From Kribbella flavida DSM 17836 (GTDB lineage Bacteria; Actinomycetota; Actinomycetes; Propionibacteriales; Kribbellaceae), in assembly GCF_000024345.1 (NCBI RefSeq), contig NC_013729.1:2604001-2668000 (forward strand): a stretch of 64,000 nt of DNA. The letters are read 5' to 3'. Shown here piece by piece: positions 53,861 to 62,656 of this stretch. The notes under the pieces were generated by a model. That model had not been told where the DNA came from, searched no databases, and saw only the letters and a list, made by a program, of their open reading frames with translations. Every line of letters begins with the position of its first letter. Position 1 is the first letter of the stretch. Position numbers and translations under genes: made by a program.

Positions 53861-54634
53861 ATGGATCTTCAGTTGTCAGGGCGGACCGCGGTCGTCACCG
53901 GTGCCAGCAAGGGGATCGGACTGGCCTGCGCGGAGGCGCTCGCGCGCGAGGGGGCGACGGTGACCGGGATCTCGCGTGATCCCGGCAATCTCGCCAAGGC
54001 GCAGGCGGAGCTCGCGGCGAAGGGGCTGAGCTACGCCGCCGAGGCCGTCGACCTCACCGACGCCGACGCGACCGCGGGGGTGTTCGCGCGGATCGGCGTA
54101 CCGGACATCCTGATCAACTGCGCCGGGGCGGCGCGGCGGACGCCGGTCGACGAGCTCGACAGCAAGGCGCTGCACGCGGCGATGGAGGCGAAGTACTTCA
54201 CCTACATGCACGCCACCGAAGCGGTGATCCGGGGCATGGCCGAGCGGGGCAGCGGCGCGGTGGTGAACGTGGTCGGCCAGGGCGGCCGGGCCGCGAACCC
54301 GCTGCACATCGGCGGCGGCGCGGCCAACGCGGCGCTGATGCTGGCGTCGGTCGGCTACGCCAAGGCGTACGCCGGACGCGGCGTCCGGGTCAACGTGATC
54401 AACCCGGGCCTGACCCGCACCGGCCGGGTCGACGAGGGTCTCGAAGCCGCGGTCCGGGCGTCGGGCCGGCCGAAGGAGGAACTGCTCACCGAGATGGTCG
54501 CCGGGATCCCGATGGGCCGCGCCGGCGAGCCCTCCGAGGTCGCCAACGTCGCCGTCTTCCTGGCGTCCCCGCTGGCCGGCTACGTGACCGGCGCGATCAT
54601 CACCATGGACGGCGGCGTCACCTCCGCGATCTGA
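53861..54634 (+). CDS. Short-chain dehydrogenase-like protein lacking the catalytic tetrad
   Basis: A 257-residue SDR-fold protein. The cofactor motif VVTGASKGIGLACAEAL and INCAGA are intact. The catalytic positions are not: the serine strand reads VVNVVGQGG, and the usual YxxxK position reads GGAAN within HIGGGAANAALMLASVGYA. The C-terminus is normal (VNVINPGLTRTGR, YVTGAIITMDGG). It resembles a known SDR subgroup without the standard tetrad, so it may bind NAD(P) without reducing by the usual route. -10 TACGAT is at 53828-53833. It lies 14 bases before the MerR gene, in one operon. Confidence 0.87.
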   Translation: MDLQLSGRTAVVTGASKGIGLACAEALAREGATVTGISRDPGNLAKAQAELAAKGLSYAAEAVDLTDADATAGVFARIGVPDILINCAGAARRTPVDELDSKALHAAMEAKYFTYMHATEAVIRGMAERGSGAVVNVVGQGGRAANPLHIGGGAANAALMLASVGYAKAYAGRGVRVNVINPGLTRTGRVDEGLEAAVRASGRPKEELLTEMVAGIPMGRAGEPSEVANVAVFLASPLAGYVTGAIITMDGGVTSAI

Positions 54635-54648
54635 CCCCGGGAGGGCCC

Positions 54649-55053
54649 ATGGACCCCCGCCTCGGCATCGGCGACCTGGCTGCCCGGTGCGGCGTCGCCA
54701 CGCACGTGCTCCGGCACTGGGAGGACGTCGGCCTGCTGTCCCCCGCGGCCCGCGTCTCCGGCCGCCGCCGGTACGACGAGTCGCACGTCGCCCGGGTGGT
54801 GATGATCCAGCGCGGCAAAGCGGCCGGTATGAGCCTCGAGCAACTGGGCCGCATGTTCGACGCATCCGGCGTCGCCGAGCGTCGTGCGGTGCTCGCTGAG
54901 CAGCACGCCAAGCTGGACGAGCGGATCCGCGCCGCCCAGGAGTCGAAGCGACTGGTCGACCACGCACTCAGCTGCGAAGCCCCGGACTTCGTCGAGTGTC
55001 CGCACTTCCAGCGGCTGGTGGCAGAGCTGAGCGTCAGTTCGAGAACGGGGTGA
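54649..55053 (+). CDS. MerR-family transcriptional regulator
   Basis: A 134-residue MerR regulator with winged helix-turn-helix (GIGDLAARCGVATHVLRHWE, GRRRYDESHVARVV) and a coiled-coil dimer helix (about residues 75-115). Cysteines near the end (LSCEAPDFVECPHF) may bind metal or sense thiols. ATG 54649 follows GGGAGGG. It follows the SDR gene and its 3' end overlaps the convergent DUF427 gene by 20 bases. Confidence 0.88.
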   Translation: MDPRLGIGDLAARCGVATHVLRHWEDVGLLSPAARVSGRRRYDESHVARVVMIQRGKAAGMSLEQLGRMFDASGVAERRAVLAEQHAKLDERIRAAQESKRLVDHALSCEAPDFVECPHFQRLVAELSVSSRTG

Positions 55054-55771
55054 CCGGGCGGGCCACGGGGACACCGTCGACGGTGAGGTCGAGCTTCTCG
55101 GTGAAGAAGGCGACGTGGCCGGCAATCGGCAGCAGGGCGGCGGTGGGGAAGTCGTACGACCAGGCCAGGTCCGGATGCAGGGTGTCGGTGCGGATCGACC
55201 AGTACGCCGACGTGCGGCCCTTGTACGGGCAGGCAGTCTCGGTGTCGCTCGGTTCCAGGTGGTCGAAGGCGACGGCGGTCCGGGGAAAGTAGTGGCGCGG
55301 CGACAGACCGGTCTCGAAGACGATCACCGTGGACGTGGAGTCGGCCAGCACGACGTCGTCGAGGCACACCCGGACCCTGCGCCCGGACTTGAGCGCGTCG
55401 CACCGGCTGTAGGGGTTACGCGGGTGGACAAAGACCTCCTCGTCCTCCTCGAACCAGCTGTCGAGCGCATCCCATTCGAACCGCACCAGCCCCGCGAGCG
55501 GCCCGTCGTCGTACAGCCAGGCCCGGCCCGCGCCGGCGGTGTGCACCCGGCCGACGCCGAGATCCGACGGCCGGGTGTCGCCGGTGTCGGCCAGCACGCC
55601 GCCGGCGACGTCGGCCACCGGGATGTAGTACTGGGGGAACGGTGGGATCTCCCAGACGTACTGCGCACTGGTGGTGTCCAGCACGGTGCGGCCGCCGAGC
55701 GTCGCGCGGATCCGGCGCGGGACAGGGGCGAGCTGGCCGGGCGGGACGATTGCTTCGGGGTAGTTGCTCAT
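55034..55771 (-). CDS. DUF427-family protein, two-domain
   Basis: A 245-residue protein with two DUF427 beta-rich modules: first VPRRIRATLGGRTVLDTTSA with VWEIPPFPQYYIPVADV, then GRRVRVCLDDVVLADSTSTV with ETGLSPRHYFPRTAVAF. Signature residues include TACPYKGRTSAYWSI and SYDFPTAALLPIAGHVAFF. The double form is common in actinomycetes; the biochemical role is not established. No signal peptide. ATG 55771. It stands alone, convergent with the MerR gene. Confidence 0.88.
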   Translation of the reverse strand: MSNYPEAIVPPGQLAPVPRRIRATLGGRTVLDTTSAQYVWEIPPFPQYYIPVADVAGGVLADTGDTRPSDLGVGRVHTAGAGRAWLYDDGPLAGLVRFEWDALDSWFEEDEEVFVHPRNPYSRCDALKSGRRVRVCLDDVVLADSTSTVIVFETGLSPRHYFPRTAVAFDHLEPSDTETACPYKGRTSAYWSIRTDTLHPDLAWSYDFPTAALLPIAGHVAFFTEKLDLTVDGVPVARPVTPFSN

Positions 55772-56000
55772 CCGATCAGTACACGGCGCGGGGCCGGCCC
55801 AGGGAAGGCCGGCCCGCGGTGTCGCTGCGGATCAGCCGGTGTAGGCGAGGAACTGACATGTGCATCACTGTCCGTGAAGGCGTGACGCAACTGGGTGACA
55901 ACTGAGACAAACCCTTGTCCGGGTCGTGGACGTCGTACAGCCGTCAGGGCTCAGTGGTTCCGTGTGAGGCGGACCAGGCCCGAAACGGGAGGGGTTCATC
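55772..56000. promoter_or_regulatory. Divergent region before the lysyl-oxidase-like gene
   Basis: It holds a hairpin (CGCG plus CCGGCC at 55787-55799 with GGCCGGCCCGCG at 55807-55818, one bulge) and a 15-codon frame (55858-55905, MCITVREGVTQLGDN) after GAGGAA that could be a leader peptide. Repeated GTGAC motifs occur at 55882 and 55895. None of these has a proven role. Confidence 0.4.
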
Positions 56001-57539
56001 ATTTTCGTCTCGAGGAGAAACACCCGGACGGCGCTCGCGCTGGCCGGTGCGGCGTCGCTGGTGCTGGTCACCGCCGGCGCGAGTGGGGCCGCGGCGCAGC
56101 GCACCGCCGAGTCGCCGCTGAAGCTGGTTGCCGGGAGCAACAGCGTGACGTTGGAGCGGTACCAGGACGACGGCGTCAACCTGGACCTGGGCACCCACCT
56201 GGTGGCCGGCAAGGCGCCGGTCGAGGTCCGCGCCACCAGAGCGTCGTACCACGATCCGATCGTCGCGCACCAGTTGGTGAACGGCCGGCCGAAGGCGCTG
56301 CCGAAGGGCGCGGTCACCGACTTCGCCGGGCTCGGCCGCTTCCTGCACGTCACCGTCACCGATGCGACCGGCAAGAAGGTGGTCGACCGGGACCAGACGG
56401 TCTGCCTGAACGGCGAGGGATCGCGGACCAGGCCGGACGCTCCGGACACGTCGCCGTACCCGGACGGCTGCAGTGCGAACCCGTTCACCGTCGGCGCGGT
56501 GTGGGGACTGCAGGGCGGCTGGTCGGCGAGCACCTTCAGCTACGACACCGAGCCGGTCGACCTGCCGGTCGGCACGTACACCGCGAAGGTGAGCGTCAAC
56601 CGGGCCTACCGGGACTTCTTCAAGATCCCCGCCTCCGACGCGAGCGTCTCGCTCGCGCTGACCGTGAAGGAGGCCGAGGACTGTGGGCACGGCACGGTCG
56701 AAGGCTGCCGTGCCGCCGCCGAGGGCAAGGCCGTCAAGCTCCTGCCGGGCGCTGCGAAGGAGCCGGACGTCGCGCGCGCCACGGGAGCAGCGCCGACGCC
56801 GAACGCGCAGCGGCCGGCCGGCAAGGCCAGTGTGCCGAAGGGGCCCAAGCCGGATCTGCGGGCGCTGCCGGCCTGGCAGATCAGCGTCCAGCCCGGTGAG
56901 CAGGGCACGCCGAACGAGGGCAAGGACTTCCTGCAGTTCTCCGCGAACGTCTGGAACGCCGGTCCGTCCACACTCGTGCTCGACGGGTTCCGGCAGCCCG
57001 GCAAGGACCTGATGGACGCGTACCAGTACTTCTACGACACCAGCGGCAAGCAGGTCGGCTTCCAGAAGACTGGCACGATGGAGTGGGACGCGCGCGACGG
57101 TCACAACCACTGGCACTTCACCGACTTCGCCCGGTACAGCCTGCTCAACGCGACCCAGTCCGAGGTGGTCCGGAGCCAGAAGGAGGCGTTCTGCCTGGCC
57201 GCGACGGACGCGATCGACTACACCGTGAAGAACGCCAACTGGCACCCGATGAACACCGACCTGCACACTGCTTGCGGCAACCAGGGCTCGCTGTCGGTCC
57301 GTGAGGTGCTCGACGTCGGCTCGGGCGACACCTACGTGCAGTCGCTGCCCGGTCAGTCCTTCGACGTCACCGACCTGCCGAACGGCACGTACTACGTACA
57401 GGTTGTCGCCAACCCGGAGAAGCGGCTGTTCGAGGCGAGCACCGCGAACAACGAGTCGCTGCGCAAGGTCGTGCTCGGCGGTACGCCGCAGCACCGCACG
57501 GTGCAGGTGCCGCCGGTGGGGGTGATCGACGCGCCGTGA
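56001..57539 (+). CDS. Secreted lysyl-oxidase-like protein, probable ATT start
   Basis: A protein of about 512 residues. The C-terminal third has the lysyl-oxidase copper motif DGHNHWHFTDFARYSLL, then CGNQGSLSVREV and an extracellular beta-domain. The N-terminus should be a signal peptide: FVSRRNTRTALALAGAASLV, then LVTAGASGAAAQ. The frame is open back to 55968 but contains no ATG, GTG or TTG before GTG 56061, which would cut off the basic n-region. GGGAGGGG (55987-55994) sits six bases before ATT 56001, so ATT (or ATC 55998) is the best start. A sequencing error is the alternative. A perfect terminator follows. Confidence 0.8.
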   Translation: MFVSRRNTRTALALAGAASLVLVTAGASGAAAQRTAESPLKLVAGSNSVTLERYQDDGVNLDLGTHLVAGKAPVEVRATRASYHDPIVAHQLVNGRPKALPKGAVTDFAGLGRFLHVTVTDATGKKVVDRDQTVCLNGEGSRTRPDAPDTSPYPDGCSANPFTVGAVWGLQGGWSASTFSYDTEPVDLPVGTYTAKVSVNRAYRDFFKIPASDASVSLALTVKEAEDCGHGTVEGCRAAAEGKAVKLLPGAAKEPDVARATGAAPTPNAQRPAGKASVPKGPKPDLRALPAWQISVQPGEQGTPNEGKDFLQFSANVWNAGPSTLVLDGFRQPGKDLMDAYQYFYDTSGKQVGFQKTGTMEWDARDGHNHWHFTDFARYSLLNATQSEVVRSQKEAFCLAATDAIDYTVKNANWHPMNTDLHTACGNQGSLSVREVLDVGSGDTYVQSLPGQSFDVTDLPNGTYYVQVVANPEKRLFEASTANNESLRKVVLGGTPQHRTVQVPPVGVIDAP

Positions 57540-57545
57540 CCGGGA

Positions 57546-57588
57546 ACCCGTCGCCTGCCGCCCGGCAGCTGGCCGGCAGGCGACGGGT
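57546..57588. terminator. Bidirectional terminator, 15-bp perfect stem
   Basis: ACCCGTCGCCTGCCG (57546-57560) pairs without mismatch with CGGCAGGCGACGGGT (57574-57588) around a 13-base loop. It lies six bases from the ends of both convergent genes. Confidence 0.85.
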
Positions 57589-57593
57589 GGTCC

Positions 57594-59126
57594 TCACCGG
57601 TGCAGCGGCTTGCGCCGGGGCCGGGTGGGGCGGCTGTGCGGATCGGGTTGCCGGTGCCGGCGGCGACCCAGCAGGAAGGGGCGTGGGCGGGACGGAACCG
57701 GCGGTTCGGGCCGGATCACCTGGACCGGCAGCTGCTCCAGCCCGAGCCGGACCGGAGGCGGCCGCCACGGCGAACGGGTGCTGCGGACAACGACCACGCG
57801 GAACCGGCCGGCCCGCGCCAGTTTGATGCCGACCGCAACCGTTGCCACGGCCGGGACCAGACCGGCCAGCAGCAGGCTGGTGCGGGCGCCCCAGTGCTCG
57901 GCGATCGCACCGACGGTCGGACCGCCGATCGCGCCGCCGCCGATGAACACCAGGTTGTAGATGCCGGCGACCCGCCCGCGCAGTCCGTCCGGCGTGGTCA
58001 GCTGGACCATCGACTGGGCGGCGGTGAGGAACATCAGCGTCGCCATGCCGAGCGCGCACAGCAGCGGCAGGAAGGTCCACAGCGACGGCTGGACCGCGGC
58101 AACGATTTCGGTGACCGCGAGGATCGCCGCGATGCCGACCAGGTTGCGCAGCCGGGTGGGCCGGATCCGGCGCGCCGACAGCAGCGCCCCGGCCAGCGAG
58201 CCGACCGCGACCACCGAGTTCAGTACGCCGTACCCGGTGGCGCCGGTGTGGAAGACGACGTCGGCGAAGGCGGTCAGCGTCACCGGCAGGCTGATCGTGA
58301 ACATGCCGAAGATGCCGACCAGCACGATCGCCCAGCGCACCGCCGGCTCGTGGAAGGCGTACCGGACGCCGTCGCGCAGGCCGTCGCGGATCCGCAGGCC
58401 CTGGCCGGCCGTCCGGGCGGCGTGCAGGCCGGGCATCTCGTGCTCGCGCATCATCAGCAGCGCCGAGATCGAGCCGAAGAAGGTGATCGAGTTCAGCGCG
58501 AACGCCCAGCCCGCGCCGACCGTGCCGAGCAGCACGCCGCCCAGCGCAGGGCCGATCAGGCCGCCGAGCTGGAAGGTGGAGGACACCATGCTGATCGCGT
58601 TGCGCAGCCGCCGCTTGCCGACCAGTTCGGTGACGAAGGACTGCCGGGTCGGGTTGTCGACCGCGGTCGCCAGGCCGAGGACGAGGGCCAGCGCGTAGAC
58701 CTGCCACACCTTCACGTCGCCGGCGAAGGCCAGGACGGCGAGAATCGCGGCCAGCGCGCCCATCGTGGACTGGGTGACCAGCAGGACGCGCCGCTTGGGG
58801 AAGCGGTCGGCGATCACGCCGCCGTACAGGCCGAGCAGGAGGGTGGGCAGGAACTGCAGGGCGGTCGTGATGCCGACCGCGGTGGCGCTGCCGGTCAGCG
58901 TCAGCACCAGCCAGTCCTGGGCGATGCGTTGTACCCAGCCGCCGGTCGAGCTGACGAACAGGCCGCTGACCAGCAGGCGGAAGTTGCGAACCTCCAGAGC
59001 GGTGAAGGTTTCCCGGAAACCGGGGCGCCGCTGCGTCGGCGGCAACTCGTCCGGCGGGGTCTTCGGGGTGGTGCGGTGGGTGTGGAAGTCGGGGACAGGG
59101 ACAGAACCGGTGGCCCGGGTGGTCAA
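57594..59126 (-). CDS. MFS transporter, EntS-like exporter
   Basis: A 510-residue major facilitator transporter with about 12 membrane helices. The motif between helices 2 and 3 is present (GGVIADRFPKRRVLL), as are helix 4-5 features (VDNPTRQSFVTELVGKRRL). The C-terminal 60 residues are a basic, proline-rich cytoplasmic tail. It belongs to the MFS_3/EntS group that exports siderophores or drugs; the substrate is unknown. The start is TTG 59126 with AAGGG about ten bases before it. The divergent LysR gene across 124 bases is the probable controller. Confidence 0.87.
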   Translation of the reverse strand: MTTRATGSVPVPDFHTHRTTPKTPPDELPPTQRRPGFRETFTALEVRNFRLLVSGLFVSSTGGWVQRIAQDWLVLTLTGSATAVGITTALQFLPTLLLGLYGGVIADRFPKRRVLLVTQSTMGALAAILAVLAFAGDVKVWQVYALALVLGLATAVDNPTRQSFVTELVGKRRLRNAISMVSSTFQLGGLIGPALGGVLLGTVGAGWAFALNSITFFGSISALLMMREHEMPGLHAARTAGQGLRIRDGLRDGVRYAFHEPAVRWAIVLVGIFGMFTISLPVTLTAFADVVFHTGATGYGVLNSVVAVGSLAGALLSARRIRPTRLRNLVGIAAILAVTEIVAAVQPSLWTFLPLLCALGMATLMFLTAAQSMVQLTTPDGLRGRVAGIYNLVFIGGGAIGGPTVGAIAEHWGARTSLLLAGLVPAVATVAVGIKLARAGRFRVVVVRSTRSPWRPPPVRLGLEQLPVQVIRPEPPVPSRPRPFLLGRRRHRQPDPHSRPTRPRRKPLHR

Positions 59127-59250
59127 GAGTCAACCCTTACGGAGTGGACGTGTCAGGGGAGGTCTGCTCCATCCTCATCGGTCCGGGCCGGATTCCGACA
59201 GCGAATTACTCCTATTAGTCTTATTGCGTCTCACTATGAGAGGGAAATCG

Positions 59251-60126
59251 ATGGCCTACGACCCCGACCAGCTGCGCACGTTCCTGGCCGTCGCCCAGTC
59301 GCTGAGCTTCACCCAGGCGGCCGAGCGGCTCGGTATCCGGCAGCCGACGGTGAGCCAGCACATCCGCAAGCTGGAGGCCGCGGTCGGCCGGCCGTTGTTC
59401 GTGCGCGACACCCGGACGGTGACGCTGACCGCGGACGGCGAGGCGATGGCCGGCTTCGCCCGGACGATCCTGGCCGCGCACGAGGAGGCGATCGGCTACT
59501 TCACCGGCTCGGAGCTGCGCGGCCGGCTGCGGTTCGGGGTGACCGACGACCTGGCGCTGACACCGCTGCCGCGGATCCTGCGCGACTTCCGTCAGCTCTA
59601 CCCGCGGATCGACCTCGAGCTCACCGTCGCGCAGAGCCCGAACCTGCTTCGCCGGGTCGAGTCGGGTCACCTCGACCTGGCGTACGTGAAGCACAGCGTC
59701 GGCGCGGGCTACGAGCCGAACGGCCGGCTGGTTCGTCGCGACCCGCTGGTCTGGGCGGGCATCGAGGGGACGCGGATCGCGCCGGACGGGCCGGTCCCGC
59801 TGGTCGCCTACCAAGCTCCGAGCCTGAGCCGCTCACTCGGTGTCCAGACGCTCGAACAGGCCGGGCGCTCCTGCCGGATCACCTGCATCGTCCGCGGCGT
59901 CAACGGCGTACTGGCCGCGGTCCGGGCCGGTCTGGGCATCGCGATCTTCGCCCGTTCGCTGATGCCGGCCGACCTGGTCGAGCCGCCGCCGAGCGCCGGC
60001 CTGCCCGATCTCCCGCCGATCGACCTGGTGCTGATCACCAATCCCCGCGCCGCCAAGGAGCCCGCCGAGGCGCTCACCGCCGCGATCCTCGGCAGCAACG
60101 CGCCGCTGAAACCGGCCGCCACCTGA
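59251..60126 (+). CDS. LysR-family transcriptional regulator
   Basis: A 291-residue LysR regulator. The N-terminal winged HTH (about residues 4-62) has FTQAAERLGIRQPTVSQHIR. The substrate-binding domain begins after LRFGVTDDLALTPLPRIL. ATG 59251 follows GAGAGGGAAA; an ATG at 59236 in frame would add five residues. It is divergent from the MFS gene. The shared spacer holds an AT-rich stretch (59205-59235) where its boxes are expected. The inducer is unknown. It is also adjacent to the phenolic-lipid cluster, so a role there cannot be excluded. Confidence 0.9.
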   Translation: MAYDPDQLRTFLAVAQSLSFTQAAERLGIRQPTVSQHIRKLEAAVGRPLFVRDTRTVTLTADGEAMAGFARTILAAHEEAIGYFTGSELRGRLRFGVTDDLALTPLPRILRDFRQLYPRIDLELTVAQSPNLLRRVESGHLDLAYVKHSVGAGYEPNGRLVRRDPLVWAGIEGTRIAPDGPVPLVAYQAPSLSRSLGVQTLEQAGRSCRITCIVRGVNGVLAAVRAGLGIAIFARSLMPADLVEPPPSAGLPDLPPIDLVLITNPRAAKEPAEALTAAILGSNAPLKPAAT

Positions 60127-60221
60127 CCGCATGCGAGTGCCGCCGCGGGGAACCACAGAGCCTCGACGTCGCTGGGAGGCGAGCATGGTGGTGGAGGGGA
60201 ACCGCAGGAGGACCGGACCGG

Positions 60222-61067
60222 TCAGGCCACCAGCGTGTCGCCGCGAACGACCAGGACGACGACGCTGACCACGGCGACGGCGATGGTGAGCAGGAACGGC
60301 GCCCGGGACCAGGCGACGATCACGGCGAGCAGGACCGCGACGACGGCCAGCGCGATCCAGCCGGCCGCGCCGACCGGGCCCGGGGGAGCGACTGTCAGCA
60401 GGACGGTGGCGGCCGCGAGCGGAAGCGGGGCGAGCAGCCGCGCGGCCGGTCCGAGTCGTTGCGGCCAGCCCCGGACTCCGGTGGCCAGGTCGTCGGCCAG
60501 ATCCGGTACGACGTTCGCGAGGTGCGCGCCGACGCCGAGCAGGGCCGTCGCGGTCGTCGCCCACCACGGCGCCCAGCTCCCGACGGCGCCGAAGGTGACG
60601 AACGACGGCAGCGCGCCGAAGCCCACGGCGTACGGGAGCCAGGAGATCGGGGTCGACTTGAGACCCAGGTTGTACGCCCAGGCGCAGGCGACGAAGAGCA
60701 GGTGGGCCAGGCCGGCCGGGACGCCGTTGCCGAGCGACAGCGCGATGGTGGCGGCCAGCATGACCAGGGCGCCGGCCCACAACGTGCGACGACTCACCAA
60801 GCCCAGCACGACCGGCTTGTCCCGGCGGTTCACAATGGTGTCGCGGGCGGCATCAATCGCGTCATTGCTCCAGCCGATTGAGAGGTGGCCGGTGAGGATC
60901 GTTGCGGCGACGAAGAGACATCCGACGAGGCTGCGGCCCGCGGACCAGGCGATGACGGTGACCAGGGCGGTGACGGCGACGGTCGGGCCGGGGTGGCAGG
61001 CCAGCGCCAGCCCTTTGAGGGTGCGGCCGATCGAGCGCGCTGCGGGGTTCTGCGGGAGCCGGCTCAC
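60222..61067 (-). CDS. UbiA-family prenyltransferase
   Basis: A 281-residue integral membrane prenyltransferase with eight or nine hydrophobic helices. The first Asp-rich motif is in SIGWSNDAIDAARDTIVNRR (the NDxxDxxxD type). The second Asp-rich motif is NVVPDLADDLATG. These bind Mg and prenyl diphosphate. It would add a prenyl chain to an aromatic or other acceptor, most simply the product of the divergent type III PKS. GTG 61067 is chosen for fit to CATCGT plus seven bases on the minus strand; the longer open frame through the PKS gene is a shadow. Confidence 0.87.
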   Translation of the reverse strand: MSRLPQNPAARSIGRTLKGLALACHPGPTVAVTALVTVIAWSAGRSLVGCLFVAATILTGHLSIGWSNDAIDAARDTIVNRRDKPVVLGLVSRRTLWAGALVMLAATIALSLGNGVPAGLAHLLFVACAWAYNLGLKSTPISWLPYAVGFGALPSFVTFGAVGSWAPWWATTATALLGVGAHLANVVPDLADDLATGVRGWPQRLGPAARLLAPLPLAAATVLLTVAPPGPVGAAGWIALAVVAVLLAVIVAWSRAPFLLTIAVAVVSVVVLVVRGDTLVA

Positions 61068-61073
61068 CGAAGC

Positions 61074-61080
61074 AACGATG
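61074..61080. promoter_or_regulatory. Overlapping -10 boxes of two divergent leaderless genes
   Basis: AACGAT (61074-61079, plus strand) lies six bases before ATG 61086, and CATCGT (61080-61075, minus strand) lies seven bases before GTG 61067. The two boxes share five base pairs, so both promoters cannot be opened at once on one DNA molecule. Confidence 0.5.
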
Positions 61081-61085
61081 CCACG

Positions 61086-62129
61086 ATGACGCGGATCGCC
61101 GCGGTCCAGCCCGCGTTGCCGCCGTACCGGTACGCGCAGGCCGAGCTGACCGACGCCTTCGCCGAGCTCTGCCTGCCCGACGGCAAGGGGCACGCCCTGC
61201 TGCGCAGGCTGCACGCCAACGCCGGCGTCTCCCACCGCAACCTCGCCATCCCGCTGGAGCAGTACGCCGAACTCAAGGACTTCGGCGCCGCGAACGACGC
61301 CTGGATCGCGATGGCCGTCGACCTGGGCGCCGAGGCGATCGCCGGAGCGCTGGCGACGGCCGGGCTCGGGATCGAGGACGTCGACCTGCTGCTGTTCACC
61401 ACCGTGACCGGACTGGCGGCGCCGTCGATCGACGCCCGGGTGGCGACGCGGCTGGGGATGCGCGAGGACGTGAAGCGGCTGCCGCTGTTCGGGCTGGGGT
61501 GTGTCGGCGGCGCGGCGGGCATCGCGCGGCTGCACGACTACCTGACCGCCTGGCCGTCGCACGTGGCGGTGCTGCTGTCGGTGGAGCTCTGCTCGCTGAC
61601 GCTGCAGCGGGACGACTCCTCCCTGCCGAATCTCGTCGGCGGCGCCTTGTTCGGCGACGGCGCGGCGGCGGTGGTGATGACGGGTGCCGAGGTCGAGGGG
61701 ACCGGGCCGTCGGTGGTGGCGACCCGAAGTCGGCTGTACCCGGACTCCGAGCGGGTGATGGGCTGGGACGTCGGGGCGGGCGGCTTCCGGATCGTGCTCG
61801 GCGCCGACGTGCCGGAGGTGGTCCGCAAGTACCTCGGCGACGACGTCGCGGCGTTCCTGGCCGGGCACGAGCTGACCGTGCCGGAGATCGGGACGTGGGT
61901 CAGCCACCCCGGCGGGCCGAAGGTGCTCGAGGCGGTCTCGGAGACGCTGAAGCTCCGGCCCGGAGCGCTCGACCTGACCTGGAAATCGCTCGACGCCGTC
62001 GGCAACTTGTCGTCGTCGTCGGTGCTGCACGTGCTCGGTGACACCATGACCCTGGATCCTGCGGGTCCTGGGCTGCTGCTGGCGATGGGCCCGGGGTTCT
62101 GTTCCGAGCTCGTTCTGCTGGAGTGGTGA
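61086..62129 (+). CDS. Type III polyketide synthase (alkylresorcinol/alkylpyrone synthase-like)
   Basis: A 347-residue chalcone-synthase-fold enzyme. The triad is intact: Cys139 in LFGLGCVGGAAG, His274 in WVSHPGGPKV and Asn307 in AVGNLSSSSVL. It would extend a fatty acyl or other CoA starter with malonyl-CoA and cyclise it to a resorcinol, pyrone or quinone precursor. The sequence is closer to bacterial phenolic-lipid synthases (SrsA type) than to RppA, judged by the GLGCVGGAAG and HPGGPKVL contexts. It begins a three-gene operon with overlapping stops and starts (TGATG, GTGA). Confidence 0.93.
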   Translation: MTRIAAVQPALPPYRYAQAELTDAFAELCLPDGKGHALLRRLHANAGVSHRNLAIPLEQYAELKDFGAANDAWIAMAVDLGAEAIAGALATAGLGIEDVDLLLFTTVTGLAAPSIDARVATRLGMREDVKRLPLFGLGCVGGAAGIARLHDYLTAWPSHVAVLLSVELCSLTLQRDDSSLPNLVGGALFGDGAAAVVMTGAEVEGTGPSVVATRSRLYPDSERVMGWDVGAGGFRIVLGADVPEVVRKYLGDDVAAFLAGHELTVPEIGTWVSHPGGPKVLEAVSETLKLRPGALDLTWKSLDAVGNLSSSSVLHVLGDTMTLDPAGPGLLLAMGPGFCSELVLLEW

Positions 62130-62656
62130 TGGAAACGTCTTTGTGGTGGTACGTCGTCCTGGTGCTGCTGGTCGGCCTGGAGCGGGTGGCCGAGCTGGTG
62201 GTGTCGCTGCGCAACGCGAAGTGGAGCTTCGCGCAGGGCGGGGTGGAGTCCGGCAAGGGGCACTACCCGTTCATGGTCGTGCTGCACACCGGGTTGCTGG
62301 CGGGCTGTCTGGTCGAGGCGATCGTGGCGGACCGGCCGTTCGTGCCCGAGCTCGGCTGGACGATGCTGGCCGTCGTTGTGCTGGCTCAAGGCCTGCGGTG
62401 GTGGTGCATCACCGTGCTCGGGCGGCAGTGGAACACCCGGGTGATCGTGGTGCCAGGGCTGTCACTGGTTGCCGGTGGCCCTTACCGCTGGATCCGGCAC
62501 CCCAATTACGTGGCCGTGGTGCTGGAAGGCGTCGCGCTCCCGTTGGTGCACACGTCCTGGGTGACGGCGGTCGTCTTCACCGTGCTGAATCTCCCGCTGC
62601 TCGCGGTCCGCATCCGGGCTGAGGAAGCGGCGCTGGACACCGCGCTGACCAGGTGA
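62129..62656 (+). CDS. Isoprenylcysteine carboxyl methyltransferase-like protein (SrsB-like)
   Basis: A 175-residue membrane methyltransferase of the ICMT/NNMT-like family with four or five helices. The SAM-binding C-terminal motif is GGPYRWIRHPNYVAVVLEG, with WNTRVIVVPG before it. In Streptomyces phenolic-lipid clusters a homologue of this size (SrsB) O-methylates the alkylresorcinol. ATG 62129 overlaps the PKS stop. Methylation of the PKS product is the natural inference. Confidence 0.87.
   Translation: METSLWWYVVLVLLVGLERVAELVVSLRNAKWSFAQGGVESGKGHYPFMVVLHTGLLAGCLVEAIVADRPFVPELGWTMLAVVVLAQGLRWWCITVLGRQWNTRVIVVPGLSLVAGGPYRWIRHPNYVAVVLEGVALPLVHTSWVTAVVFTVLNLPLLAVRIRAEEAALDTALTR

Noticed and set aside
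57600-60881. Open frame of more than 1000 codons on the plus strand
   Set aside because: It runs antisense through the MFS gene and out of frame through the LysR gene; no domain resembles any family.
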